From Celoporthe dispersa (lineage: Eukaryota > Ascomycota > Sordariomycetes > Diaporthales > Cryphonectriaceae): DNA of 64,000 nucleotides. Positions within the stretch are counted from its first letter, which is position 1; each line of letters opens with the position of its first letter. The notes under the pieces were generated by a model, which had not been told where the DNA came from, made no database searches, and worked only from the letters and a program-made list of their open reading frames with translations. The stretch covers positions 4,388,001 to 4,452,000 of the forward strand of contig WAID01000007.1 in the NCBI GenBank assembly GCA_016584495.1, in the 5' to 3' direction. A program made the position numbers and the translations under genes. This document shows, piece after piece, positions 34,540-46,600 of this stretch.

Positions 34540-37500
34540 GTGAAAAGTCTCATACGGGAGCGTAATGCTGGGCCTCTGACACATTCCCCATTTCGTACCG
34601 AAGTTGTTAGCCAGATACAGGAACACATGGATAGCCCACCATTCCTAATTCCTGTTTTAGTAAATAATATTTACTTTCTGGACGCACAAATCGATACAGG
34701 ATGTGATTGCTATTGCGCGATAAGCGAACGCATAGCTCAGAAGCTCGGCATAGAGCAGACTCGACTAACTACACCTCGAGATTTGGGAACGGCGTTGGGC
34801 ACTCCAAGGAGCCGCCATATTACTCATATGGCCACATTTGAAGCGGACATTGATGGATGGAGATCGACAGTCTGTGCCTATGTGATACCAGGCTTGGCTC
34901 GAGACTTGATCCTGGGCCTGCCTTGGATGCAACATAGGCGAGTGCGACTTGATGCCGGGGAGGGGTCGCTATACATTGGCAGCGCAGGAGATATGAGCGT
35001 GAAGAGCTCAACTGTACGAGCCGAGAATATTCAGACCCGAGGGATTTCCGCAAGCGTGTTTTGCGCGCTGCTGAAGAGCCGGAAGCGCAAGGGAGACGAC
35101 CAAGCATGCTTCTTGGGAACAAGCCTGCGAGAGATCACGACCGTCTTAAGAGAAACAATGCCGCAAACTGGACAAGACTCGGGGAAGACAGGGGATTCAG
35201 AAAGTATTTTACCGCGTGAGATAAGAGACTTTGCCGATTTATTTGACAAATCGAAAGCCTCCTCACTGCCACCGCATCGCGGAGCGCATGATCACCATAT
35301 TCGACTTAAGACGGATGCGAACGGAAATCACCCTGCGCTGCCATGGGGTCCTCTCTACTCCATGCCCAGAGATCAGCTGTTAGAACTCCGTCGCCAGGTT
35401 ACAGACCTGGTGGACAAAGGATGGGTGCGTGCGAGCTCCTCATCAGCAGCAGCACCCGTTCTTTTGGTACGCAAAGCGGATGGAGGCTGGCGTTTCTGCG
35501 TGGACTATCGAGCTTTGAACAAAATCACCGAGCAGGATAGGTTTCCCCTACCCTTGGTCAAAGAGACTCTCAGATCATTATCGAAAGCAAGGTGGTTTAC
35601 GAAGTTGGATGTACGAGCGGCATTTCACCGGATTCGGATCGCTCCAGGCGAGGAGCATTTGACAGCTTTTCGAACCCGCTTCGGACTCTTCGAGTGGCTG
35701 GTCACACCCTTTGGACTGGCCGGGGCGCCTGCGACATTCCAACGGTACATCAACGGCATTTTTCAGGATGTTCTCGATGAGTACGTAACCGCCTACTTGG
35801 ACGACTTGTTAGTCTTCTCCTCGGGCTCGAGGCGTGATCATATGAACAAGGTGCGCGAAGTTCTGCGCCGATTGACCGAGGCAGGCCTGAACCTGGACGC
35901 AAAGAAATGCGCCTTCGCGGTGACGGAGGTCAAGTACCTAGGTTTCATTGTTGAGGCGGGAGTCGGGGTACGAGCCGACCCCGAAAAGGTCCGAGCAATA
36001 CGCGAGTGGGAGGCACCTCGGAGAGTACGAGATGTCAGAAGCTTTATCGGGTTCGCCAATTTTTACAGAGACTTCATTCAAGGGTTCTCAGATATTGCTT
36101 CGCCGCTCGTTCGACTCACCCAGAAAGGGGTGCCATTCGTGTGGACAGGAGCGGAGCAGACAGCGTTCGACAAGCTTAAGAACGCATTCATTACGGCTCC
36201 TGTTCTGGCACAATGGGACCCCGATCGGGATACGATTCTAGAAGCGGACTGTTCCGGAGGTGCTCTGGGGGGCTGTCTTTCACAATACTCATCCGATGGA
36301 GTTTTGCACCCTGTAGCGTATCACTCAGCACGGTTAACGCCAGCGCAAAGGAATTATACTATTCACGACCGCGAACTTCTTGCAGTCATATCATGCCTCA
36401 AGGCGTGGTCGTCGGAACTGAGAAGCGTACGCAAACCGTTCACTATATTGACAGATCACAAGGGCTTGGAATACTTCACTGAGCCCCGCCTCATATCCGA
36501 ACGGCAAGCAAGATGGGCCGAGACATTATCCTTGTTTCAGTTTCATCTGAAATATAGGCCGGGCAAGGACGCTGGCCGCCCGGATGCACTATCACGGCGT
36601 GCTCAGGACGAATCGGAAGAGGGCAGGCCGATGTCCGTTATTTTCCAGCCAGTATCCATCTCCATGCTGCGGCCATTCGAGCACCGAGCCGAGATTCAGA
36701 GTGTTACCCCTTCTAACGGACCTTCCGAGAACACATTGCCGAAGGGCAGTACCTTGTTCGAAGAGTCTCGGTTAAGCGAGCTATGGGACGCCGGAATGGT
36801 GTCGGATCGGGTGTACCAGCTCAGACTGAAAGCGGTACGAGAGGGAGCGAGACTGTTTCCAAAGGAGGCGGGCACAAGAGAACAGATTGCAGATTGCACG
36901 CTCAACGCCCAAGGAGCTCTCCAATATCGAGGCCGGCTTTGGCTGCCTAAATCAGAGCCCCTTACCACTGCGATTCTGCAACGGGTACACGACTCGCCCA
37001 TGATGGGCCATCCAGGGCGGAACATGACATTCAATGCTCTCAAGCGGGACTACCATTGGGACGGCATGTCACAGGATGTTCGAGTTTTTGTCAGAAACTG
37101 CGATGTCTGCAGGAAAACCCACCCTGCCAGACGTCTACGCCAGGGCCTGCTCCAACCACTCCCTGTGCCGGACCGTTTTTGGTCGCAAATTTCCGTCGAC
37201 TTTATGACTGAGCTGCCAGAGCGAGGGGGCGGGCCGCGCTACCTATTGGTCATTACAGATCGACTTTCCAAATACGTGCAGTTGGAGGCGATGCATTCAA
37301 TGGCGGCCGAGGCGTGTGCGAGGCGGTTTCGGGATGTGTGGTGGCGCTTCCACGGATTCCCCAAGTCGATCATAAGCGATCGCGGCTCGGACTGGGTCGG
37401 CGCCTTTTGGTCAACCCTGTGCAAAGCGATCGGGACCGAACAAAAGTTGTCCACAGCTTATCATCCTGAGACGGACGGCGGCACGGAGAGAGCCAATCAG

Positions 37501-38490
37501 GAAGTGCAGAAGTACTTGAGAGCATTCGTATGCTTCTCGCAGATGGATTGGTCGGACCATTTAGCTGCTGGCCAATTAGCACTGAACAATCGGGATTCCT
37601 CTGTGACAGGTGTCAGCCCGAACCGGTTGCTTAATGGGTACGATGTGGAGTTGGTGCCGAGCCCTACGAATATCGAGCCTTCACGAACCAGCTCAAAGGG
37701 AAGGGCCGCGGCGTTCCTAAGCCACCTTCGTGAAGGTACCGATCTGGCACAAGCAGCTATGGCGTATGTTCAACAAGGGCAGGAGGCGGCAGCGAACCAG
37801 AGGCGAAGACCAGCGGAACGATTCCAGGTCGGCGACGAGGTGTGGCTGAGTTTGAGAAACATCAAAACAAACCGTCCTAGTAAGAAGTTGGATTGGCTGT
37901 ACAACAAATACCGGGTCGTAGCCGTTCCGTCACCGTTGGTGGTGACACTGGATGTCCCTAAAGGCATTCATCCGAACTTTCATGTGGAATTGGTGGAGAG
38001 AGCTAGCACGGATCCACTTCCATCCCAAGTGAAGACCGATACCCGACCGGGACCAGTTCTGACCATATCAGACGAGGACTCGTCATCGGACGAGTACGTG
38101 GTGGAAGAGATTCTAGCAGCCAAGAATGCGAGAGGACGGGGGCACAACCGCATGGCGCTGGTCAAATGGTCAGGATGGGATACGCCCGACTGGCAACCCT
38201 TGGAAGCAGTGCAGGATACAGTGGCTCTAGACAGGTTCGAGGCGACCTGGGGTGACATTCGTTACAATGACGGACCGGAGTCGAGACGAAAACGCATCGA
38301 GAAAGGAAAGCAGATTGACATTGAGTCGGGCGCACCCGACGCGACGGCACCACGCCGACGCAGGGGACGGCCACCGAAAACGAAACTAGACACGGGCCTC
38401 CCCGAAACTAATACTACACGGGACGACTCGGTCCCAGACGCGACCCAAGAAAACGCCGGGTCAGGGGCGGACCGCACACCTCTCGCCTAA
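34540..38490 (+). CDS. Chromovirus Pol polyprotein (PR-RT-RNaseH-IN-chromodomain)
   Basis: One open frame of about 1316 codons. Protease: DAQIDTG near residue 48-54. Reverse transcriptase: WRFCVDYRALN, FTKLDVRAAF, TPFGLAGAPATFQ and YLDDLLVF near residue 419. RNase H: LEADCSGGALGG, then ILTDHKGLEYF. Integrase: an HHCC zinc site ending CDVCRK, then catalytic Asp in SVDFMTEL, Asp in IISDRGSDW, and Glu in GGTERANQE. The C-terminal chromodomain (YVVEEILAA, LVKWSGW, WQPLEAV; about residues 1184-1240) should bind modified histone H3 and guide insertion. The first ATG is at 34627, so Pol may be made as a fusion or by reinitiation after the gag stop. Its TAA overlaps the stop of the antisense gene. 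Confidence 0.92.
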   Translation: MKSLIRERNAGPLTHSPFRTEVVSQIQEHMDSPPFLIPVLVNNIYFLDAQIDTGCDCYCAISERIAQKLGIEQTRLTTPRDLGTALGTPRSRHITHMATFEADIDGWRSTVCAYVIPGLARDLILGLPWMQHRRVRLDAGEGSLYIGSAGDMSVKSSTVRAENIQTRGISASVFCALLKSRKRKGDDQACFLGTSLREITTVLRETMPQTGQDSGKTGDSESILPREIRDFADLFDKSKASSLPPHRGAHDHHIRLKTDANGNHPALPWGPLYSMPRDQLLELRRQVTDLVDKGWVRASSSSAAAPVLLVRKADGGWRFCVDYRALNKITEQDRFPLPLVKETLRSLSKARWFTKLDVRAAFHRIRIAPGEEHLTAFRTRFGLFEWLVTPFGLAGAPATFQRYINGIFQDVLDEYVTAYLDDLLVFSSGSRRDHMNKVREVLRRLTEAGLNLDAKKCAFAVTEVKYLGFIVEAGVGVRADPEKVRAIREWEAPRRVRDVRSFIGFANFYRDFIQGFSDIASPLVRLTQKGVPFVWTGAEQTAFDKLKNAFITAPVLAQWDPDRDTILEADCSGGALGGCLSQYSSDGVLHPVAYHSARLTPAQRNYTIHDRELLAVISCLKAWSSELRSVRKPFTILTDHKGLEYFTEPRLISERQARWAETLSLFQFHLKYRPGKDAGRPDALSRRAQDESEEGRPMSVIFQPVSISMLRPFEHRAEIQSVTPSNGPSENTLPKGSTLFEESRLSELWDAGMVSDRVYQLRLKAVREGARLFPKEAGTREQIADCTLNAQGALQYRGRLWLPKSEPLTTAILQRVHDSPMMGHPGRNMTFNALKRDYHWDGMSQDVRVFVRNCDVCRKTHPARRLRQGLLQPLPVPDRFWSQISVDFMTELPERGGGPRYLLVITDRLSKYVQLEAMHSMAAEACARRFRDVWWRFHGFPKSIISDRGSDWVGAFWSTLCKAIGTEQKLSTAYHPETDGGTERANQEVQKYLRAFVCFSQMDWSDHLAAGQLALNNRDSSVTGVSPNRLLNGYDVELVPSPTNIEPSRTSSKGRAAAFLSHLREGTDLAQAAMAYVQQGQEAAANQRRRPAERFQVGDEVWLSLRNIKTNRPSKKLDWLYNKYRVVAVPSPLVVTLDVPKGIHPNFHVELVERASTDPLPSQVKTDTRPGPVLTISDEDSSSDEYVVEEILAAKNARGRGHNRMALVKWSGWDTPDWQPLEAVQDTVALDRFEATWGDIRYNDGPESRRKRIEKGKQIDIESGAPDATAPRRRRGRPPKTKLDTGLPETNTTRDDSVPDATQENAGSGADRTPLA

Positions 38491-39929
38491 CGGCGAGTTC
38501 CGCCCGGGCCTCGGTTCGCGGAAGGCGAACCCGGGGTGCCGTCACCGCCGAAGCGACGGGCCCTGCCCGAACCGTAGGCATCGAAGTCCTCGTCATCGTC
38601 ATCATCGGAAGGGGACCGGCGACGGGCGGAGCCCCGGACGGCACTGGGACGGGAGGGGGAACGGGAGCGACGGGGGGCGGGACGGAACCGGGCCGGGGAG
38701 AACCGGAGAAGCCCGGGCCAGTGTCATGGGCCCGGCGCTCCTCGAAACGGGCACGACGACGGGAGGGGCCGGTGCTGCCGAGGTCCTCGACACGGGACGA
38801 GGTCTGGCCGTAGCGGGGGCGGGGGGTGCTCTGAGGCTCGTAATACCGGCCGCTGATGCGGCGGCGGGACGGCTCCTCATCAAAAGGAGACTCGTACTCG
38901 TCGGGGCCGGACACCTGGCGAGGGCCATCAGACCGGGAACGCATCGCAGCACGGGCAAACTCGAACAGGGCGCGGTCACGCTCCTGGTCCTGGGCGCGAC
39001 GGGCAAGCTCGTCCTCACGGCGCGTCTGCTCCGCCTGCCGGAACTCGTCCTGGACGGATGCGAGTCAGAAACAAGTGGGTTTACTGACAAAAAGGGGTAC
39101 TTACGGCAAAGCTGCGCCATGTTGGCATTCATGCCAACAATGCCCTGGCATAAAGCATGGGCAAAGTCGCTGCCGCTGCGGCCCGAGCCGCGGCCACCAG
39201 GGAAAAGCTGACGAGCGACCTGGTCGCTGCCGCCCAGAGGAACGAGGGCATTGCCACTGCTGGCAGGGGTGGAGGGGGCACCGAGGCGGGCGGGACCCGG
39301 GGTCGACGCGGGGGGGCCAGAACGCGTAGAGGCCGCCGAGGCGATGGCGGGGCGGATGGGGAGAGGCTCCTGGCGAGCGACGTTGAGGGCGTCACGGAAG
39401 TGACGACAGGCGTCGTACCAGGCAGTGGTAAATCTGGCCTTGCGGCCAGGAACGTTACCCTCGCGGGGGCGAGCGGGGGTGGTGATGTGGTTGCCAAAGT
39501 AGGCAAGCTCGTGCAGGATGGCGCCAGCACGGCGCAGAACCTTCGAGCCCGCGAACTCGCGCGAGGCCTACTCGCAGCGAGTTCGCGAGCTGCGGCACTT
39601 GGTGCAGGCCTCACCACGCTCGCGCTCGCAGCAGACGGAGCCGGAGTCCATCAGGCGGTTCCAGCATTGGACGCAGCAGACCTTGAGTTGGGACGGGGGC
39701 TGGGCGTCCTCGTCGGAAGAATCGTCGGTGACCAAAAAGCCACCGACAGCACGGTGTCCCTAGACCGAAACGCGTCAGTCGAGGCTGCGAACAGGAGACC
39801 ACTCGCACGCGTAGGGGCGTATATCCACGTACCTTGGGACCACCGTAAGGATCCTTGCCGCCACGGGGGGGTCGCCGCCAGGGGCACCAGCAGCAGCAAC
39901 ACCGAATTGGCCATTGCGAGGATCGTCCA
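38487..39929 (-). CDS. Antisense cysteine-rich accessory gene inside the chromovirus
   Basis: The 2-kb segment between pol and the 3' LTR reads as a gene on the opposite strand. It runs from about 39929 to a TAG at 38487-38489. Probable introns lie at 39990-39930, 39832-39760 and 39104-39050. It encodes a Gly/Pro-rich start (FGVAAAAGAPGGD), then a Cys-rich block CCVQCW, 12 residues, CC, then CTKCRSSRTRC. A helical part (LHELAYFGNHIT, ARFTTAWYDACRHFRDALN) follows, then DEFRQAEQTRREDELARR and an Asp-rich, Arg-rich tail. A TAG at 39568-39570 interrupts it, frames change at G runs near 39865-39871 and 38672-38677, and I could not close the frame at the last intron. Function unknown; the Cys block may bind zinc. 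Confidence 0.5.
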
Positions 39930-40470
39930 CTGGACACACATGGCGCGTCAGCAGGGTGGCTCCAGCGAGCTCTCAGGACAGACTACTTACTCTTGCAATT
40001 GACAACCGACACGGTCAAAGGTCGGGGCGGAGGGGGAACGGGACGGAGTGCGGACAGACAGACACCAGGGACCGTGAGGGTGTGGTGATGAGACGAGAGG
40101 CTGACCGACTTGGATGCGAACAAACAACACCAGGGACCGTGTGGGTGTGGCGAGAGAGCAGAAAAACCACCGAGTCGATGGCGATCACGATGACGGGAGG
40201 GACAGAGGAGAGGCCTTGGAAGGAGAGAGATGGGTGCGAGAAGGGGGAGAGATGGGTGCGAGGAGAAGGAAAGGTGGATGCGTCGAAGACAAACACAAAA
40301 TGCTTGTCAGGGCGCGAGGAGAAACCGATGCGGATGTCAGAAAGGGAACAATGGGAGCGCGGAAGACTAGCGTGTGGGGACCGAGTCGCGGTGGGGAAAC
40401 GTGCTGATAAGTGTGGGGTTGGCGCGCTGCGAAAACAACACGGGAATAGCAACGCGGGCACTACGCGCCG

Positions 40471-40482
40471 GGAGGAGAGGGC
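40471..40482 (+). other. Polypurine tract of the chromovirus
   Basis: GGAGGAGAGGGC lies two bases before the right LTR, the expected place for the plus-strand primer. Confidence 0.7.
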
Positions 40483-40484
40483 TA

Positions 40485-40712
40485 TGTTATGGGCTCGAGC
40501 TCTTGGCTCGAGCGCTCAGGATGCGAAGCGTGACCGAGTCAGTGAGGGATCGGGACAGTCCCACCACCCACGTGACCAGGGCTCACTACTGCACTATTTA
40601 GCTTAGGTAGCAGCTCATCAGCGAGCTGCTACCGAACCTACATTTAGCATAGCAAATCTTACTACCAATTGGGCACCCTTACGAGTTGATCCGTACGGGT
40701 CAGACCCTCACA
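40485..40712 (+). repeat. Right LTR of the chromovirus
   Basis: 228 bp from TGTTATGG to CCTCACA, matching the left LTR except for one extra G. It is followed by the target duplication ATTAA at 40713-40717. Confidence 0.92.
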
Positions 40713-43172
40713 ATTAATCCAAAAAGCATAATCTAATATTCGAAATATCTATAGCGAATCTTGAAAGCTATCTTCTATTCTTTTTCTTCCTTAATGCATA
40801 TATAATAATATCCTTCTTTAAGATTGAATATTATAAATTATTATGCGCTATATAATCGATCTTTAAAGCTCTTTAATAAATGATAAAGGGATATTGATTT
40901 TTGATAATAATATTATTAAGCTATCTATAATCTATGCAAAATCTGAATTTGCTATTTTTCTTAAGTATAAATATTATAAAATATTCTGCTAGAGATTATA
41001 ATAATCTGATATATCTTTGCTTAAAGTTCTTATCCAAATACTTCCTAAGTATTTCGAATTTTGCCTTATTTAGGCTATAAATTGGCTTAAATCCTGGTTT
41101 AGTCTTTTTTCTTTAAGGGGATTTTATAGTCGAATAATCTATATTCTGGAAATTCGTTTTTGAATTTTCCTAAAAATAGTTCTATAAATTCTTAATATTC
41201 TCTCGGAATTCCTTTGAATATTGGTATAGATCCTTCTTCGATTTCTGCTATTTAGAAAAATAGAAGATATTATTAAGTATTCTTCTTCTTATTTTGGAAT
41301 ACTTCTAAGCAGCTTTCTTATAAGCTATTGATTATACTGGATTTTGATTATTTCTTTTCCCTTATTAGGCAATCTAAGTTAATATTTATAATCTATTATA
41401 GCTTATCAATTCCTTTTCTTAGAAAATTAATCTCTTTATAATTTCAAAATCTATATTTATTGCTTTATAATATGCCTTTTTTTTTATATCCAGCTATTAT
41501 TTATTATTATATATAATTCGTCTTTAATCCTTTTCATAGATCTGAAGATTCTGCAATCCTTCTCTATAAGCTATTAGTCCCTGCTAATTTAGAGATATAT
41601 ATAGGTCTATTTAAATGCTTTTTCCTTAGATTATACTTAGTAATTGAATCTTGCTCTTCGCTTTTGATTGCGATTATCTTTTTAGATATAGCTTATTCCC
41701 AAAAGATCTAACTAATAGTCTAATCGATTCGAGAATTATACTTTTTAAGCTAAGAAAATCCTAGAATCAGCGCATGCTATATTATATCTATAATATCAAA
41801 AATAATATAAATTATAAAATTTTGGATAAATACTAGTAGATAATCAGTCTCTATATCTATAATACTCTAATTATATAAGACAAGCTTTCCTTCTATAATA
41901 CTAAGAGTATAAAGTTCTTCCTTATATTGCTATAATATCTATACTATATTAATTATTCGTAGTAAAATATAGTTTCCTTAAGCGCTATTATCCAATAATA
42001 TATAATATCTTTATCTATTAATAATTGTATCAAATATAATATATATATAATCCTTTTTAACTATTATATATAGAGATCTTACTAATCTGAATTATTTATT
42101 ATCCTTTATAAGCGATCTCTTTCTTTTGGGAATTGAATTGCTTATCTTGCAAATCTCTTTGCCTATTAGTAGCTATACTAATGCTTTTCTTTTCTAATCT
42201 TAGGCGCTATGCTATATGTCTGCTTTCTTCTACTTATAGATCTCGCATGCCCTAGTAATGTATTGCTATTATTTGATGTATTTGTTAATATAGGCTTCTG
42301 AGAAGTCATTTGGATACTCAATCTATGCATATTCCTGAATATAATCGAATTTCTTTATAAATCTAATGCTTAATTCTTCAATAGTATAAATAATCTTATT
42401 CTATTTCCTAACTGGAAAATATTCGTTTTCTGCTTTCTCTGCAAAATATATTCTATAGCTATAATGCATATAGGAGATTTATGCAATCTCATAATGCTTT
42501 CTATAATAGTAGGCAATCTTAGAATCTTTATGCCTGAAAGCTTCTGCTTTTTAAAAGAATATATAAATAAAGATTTTCTTAAGTTATTATGCTTGGATAA
42601 TATATCTGATCTATTCCTATCTTAAGTTTTATACTAATATCCTTTCGTATGCTATTTATCTTTAGCTAATATTATCGCTCTCTGATTTGGGGAGTCTCTG
42701 ATTGTGGTAGCTCGCTTGGCTGCTTATTCTGTAAATCTTCCGATCTGGGGATTTCAATTATTGCTTCCTCTGATTCTTCGTCGAAGAGTTGTATCCAGTA
42801 TTCTAGAAGGAACCTCCCTTTATCATCTTCCAATCGACTATTTTCTGATTAGTTATCCATTGGGTTAGATAAACAATCTGAATTGCTATCTCGTAAGACT
42901 TTATTGTAATATAGGCTATATTATCCTATAGCTAGTTGCTTTTTTTCTTTTAGGCTTCTTAGGAAACTATCCTGAGCCTTTTCTTTTTCCGCGAGATGCA
43001 GTAAGCATCTATTATTATAACAAAATATCCAATTAAAATATTTATAGGCGATAGAATCTATCGCTTGCTCGAGTAGATAATTATTGCTTAGCTGATTAAG
43101 TTTCTATCGCCCTGCGATATTTGCCTGTTGTCCTTCCTAAACAGGTTGCTATCTAAGTTTCTTGAGCTGCTT

Positions 43173-43655
43173 TATTATGACCCATCCAATATGCAGGTCA
43201 CGACAGGGAAATGGCATAATACCTAGGCTACCCGGAACGAACCTTCCTGGAGCCGAGAGTCCAATACTCTAGTGCAGAAAAAAGGAACGCAGGATTACGT
43301 AAGTAAGGGTTAGGGTCCAAGACCCACTGCCTATAAGGAATCGATTGCTAGACAAATGATTCAGAGACTTGCTTAGCAATGATCAGAACATAGGCATCCT
43401 AAGCAGGACTGAAGAGCTGGATATATAAGGACACACTCATTATCAGTAGATAGATTCAGTATATAGCTCTTCAATTATTAATCTAAGTATTCAGTCTTAT
43501 ATATTAGATAGCCTCAAAGGCAGTGAATACTTATATCGCTTATTAGGACTCGCATAGTTCCATATTTAAAGACTTAACGCTTTTTAATATCTTTCTTGCT
43601 AGTATAAATCCAATCAGTACTTAGGAATCTTCGGATTACTGCAGTGCTTATTATA
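43173..43655 (+). repeat. 5' LTR of Gypsy copy B
   Basis: It starts TATTATGACCC (TGTTATGACCC before mutation, as at 27676) and ends GTGCTTATTATA (GTGCTCATTACA in other copies). Confidence 0.75.
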
Positions 43656-46600
43656 TTTTAATAATTCTTGTTTAAGAAAGATTCAGTATTACCTTTTGAG
43701 CAATACAGAATATGATAGCTTCTTAAACGCCCACTTCATCTATTCATAAGCCCATACGTAAATAAATAGTCAATATTATTGCTAATCTTCAGGAGCAGAT
43801 TCGCATTCTATAGCGACAGAATAATAATCTAGTTCCTACTATGGCGAACAAAATGTATAAGATAGATAAGCTAGTCATATACGACAGAGCGTAGAAGACG
43901 CTTTACGGATTCCTTATTCATTGCAAAGCATACTTCCTATACTATACTGCCCAGTTCATCTCTAAGCATAAAAAAGTCATTCTTGCTGGAACTCGCTTTG
44001 AAAAGGATGCTCTTATTTGGTATGAACCCTTTCTACGCAACTATCTAGAGTATTAGGATGACTTTAATGCATGCAACCAAGGTATTAAGGATATATTCGA
44101 CTCTTTTGCAGGTTTCGAGAAAGCTTTTAAAGAAACTTTCGATAATTCAAATAAAGAATGTATTATAGCTTAATAACTTATAGATCTAAAGCAGACTAAA
44201 TCGGCCTTAGCTTATATAATTAGATTCAAACAGCTTTCAGTATAGCTCCTATAGGAAGACAAAAACTTTATGGAATACTATTATAAAAGACTTAAGGATG
44301 AAGTTAAGAATGAAATCTCCAAATAGAATTAGCTGGAGGACTTTGCGACGTTCTTGAATCAGGCAATCCGTATTGATAATCGCTTATATGAACGATGGAT
44401 AGAGAAGTCTAAGAAAGGAGGAGGCTAGATTTGGAGAACCCCAGCTAATTCGAGTAAGAAATTCCAATATCAGAAGAAACTATATAGCATTTCCCAAAGC
44501 GGCAGCACTTATACTGGACCTATAGAACTCGACACTACCAATCGCAATATCTACAAAAGCAATAAAGAATGCTTCAATTATAGAAAACTAGGATATTTCG
44601 CACGCGATTATAGGCAGCTTAAGAAACTCAGATAGCAATCTGTCCAGAAAGGACAATAGGCGAATATCGCAGGACAATAGGAACCCAATCAGCTGAGCAA
44701 CAACCATTTACCCGAGCAAGCAACAGACCCTATTGCTTACAAATATCTCAACTAAACATTCTATTATAATAACGGATACTTATTGCATCTCGCGGAAAAA
44801 GAAAGCTTAGGATAGTTCTCTAGAAAATCTAAAAAGAAAAAAGCAACTCGCTATAGAATGATATAGTCTACTCTACAATATAGTTTTATAAGATAGCGAT
44901 TCAGATTGTTTGTCTAACCCGATAGATAATCAAGCAGTGAATAATCAGTTAGAAAAAGTCTAAATAATGGAAGAAGATAGAGGAAAGTTTCTTTTAGGAT
45001 ATTAGATGCAACTTTTTACTGAAAAATTAGATTCGGAAAGTATAGTATCAGAAACACTCGAGCAAAAAGACTTATCAGATAAGCAGCTAAGTAAGCTATT
45101 ATAATCGGAGATTCCCAAATCGGAAAATAATAATATTAGCCAAAAACAAATAGCATATAAAGGAATATTAGCATAAAACCTAAGATAGGAATAGACCAGA
45201 TATATTATTCGAGTATAACGATTCAAAAAGGTCTTTACTTATATATCCTTTCAAGAAGCAGAAACTCTTAAGCATAAAAACCTTAGGATTGCCTACTATT
45301 ATAGAAAGCATTATGAGATTGTATAGATCTTTTATATGCATTATAGCTGCAGGATATACTTTGCAGAGAAAGCAGAGAATAAATGCTTCCTAGTTAGAGA
45401 ATAGAACAAAATCATTCATATTATTGAGGAACTAAGTGCTAGATTTATAAAGAAACTCGATTATATTTAAGGATATGCATAGATCGAATATCCAGATAAT
45501 TTCCTAGAAGCATATATTAATAAGCATACTAAATAATAGCAATATATTATCAGAATATGCAAGATCTATAAATAGAAGAAAGCAAATATATAGCATAGCA
45601 ATTAAGATTAGAAGAAAAGATGCTAGTACAATTACTAGCAAGTAAGAAGACTCGTAAAATAAGCAATTCAATCTTTAAAAGAAAGAGATCGCTCGTAAAA
45701 GATAATAAATGATTCAGATCAGTAAAGTCTCTGTATATAATAGTCAAGAAGGATTATGCATATATTATATTTGATATAATTATCAATAAACAAAGATATT
45801 ATGCATTATTGGATAGTAGCGCTTAAAAGAATTATATTTTACTATGAATAATCAATATAGCATAGATATTATAGCAGTATAAGGAAGAATCTTATACTCT
45901 TAATACTATGGAAAGAAAACTTGTTTTATATAATTAGAGTATTATAGATATAGAGATTGATTATCTATTAATATTTATCCAAAGCTTTATAATATATATT
46001 ATTTTTGATATTATAGATATAGTATAGTATGCGCTGATTCTAGGATTTCCTTAGCTTAAGAAATATAATTCTCGAATTGATTAGATTACTAATTAGATCT
46101 CTTGGGAATAAGCTATATTCAAAAAAATAGTTGCAATTAAAAGCAAAAGATAGGATCTAATTACTGAATATGACTTAAGGAAAAAGTATTCAAATAGACC
46201 TATATATATCTTTAAATCAGTAGGAACTGATAGCTTATAAAGAAGGATTATAGAATCTTTAGATTTATGAAAAAGAATTGAAAACAAATTATATATAATA
46301 ATAGATAATAATCAGATATAAAGAAAAAATATATTATAGAGCGATAAGTATAGACTTTAGAATTATAAAGAGATTAGTCTTTCAAGAAAAGGAATTGATA
46401 AGCTATAATAGATTATAAATATTAATTTGAATTGCTTAATAAGGGAAAAGAAATAATCAAGACCCAATATAATCAATAGCCTATAGAAAAGCTGCCCGGA
46501 AGTATCCTAAAACGAGAAGAAGAATACTCAATAATATCTCTTATTTCTCCAAATAGTAGAAACTAAAGAAGGATCTATATCAATATTCAAAGGAATTTCG

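Larger units (their letters stand above)
33022..40712 (+). mobile_element. Near-intact GC-rich Ty3/Gypsy chromovirus
   Basis: A 7.69-kb LTR retrotransposon bounded by near-identical LTRs (227 and 228 bp, one G indel) and the 5-bp duplication ATTAA. It has a self-complementary primer site, gag, one long pol (protease, reverse transcriptase, RNase H, integrase, chromodomain), a 2-kb 3' segment carrying an antisense gene, and a purine tract before the 3' LTR. Its composition is GC-rich, in sharp contrast to the AT-rich copies around it, so it arrived after those were mutated and has escaped the same fate. Chromodomain plus self-priming places it in the Tf1/sushi-like branch. Confidence 0.93.
29265..43172 (-). 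mobile_element. RIP-like Ty3/Gypsy copy M, interrupted and truncated
   Basis: A minus-oriented element. Its 3' LTR is 29265-29746 (482 bp). The internal region continues at 29747-33021 and resumes at 40718-43172, split by the intact chromovirus inside its reverse-transcriptase region. The interior is the reverse complement of copy B, including the region of the RT and the gag end near 43000. It stops at 43172 where copy B starts, so its 5' LTR and most of gag are not in place. AT-rich and full of stops; no coding capacity remains. Confidence 0.7.

Noticed and set aside
39157..40002. A 281-codon plus-strand frame in the 3' part of the chromovirus
   Set aside because: The product is a low-complexity Ala/Gly/Arg shadow of the GC-rich antisense gene, which has the Cys block, introns and a sensible end.
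40015..40461. A 148-codon minus frame before the right LTR
   Set aside because: Ser/Pro/His-rich low complexity without motifs; probably leader of the antisense transcript at most.
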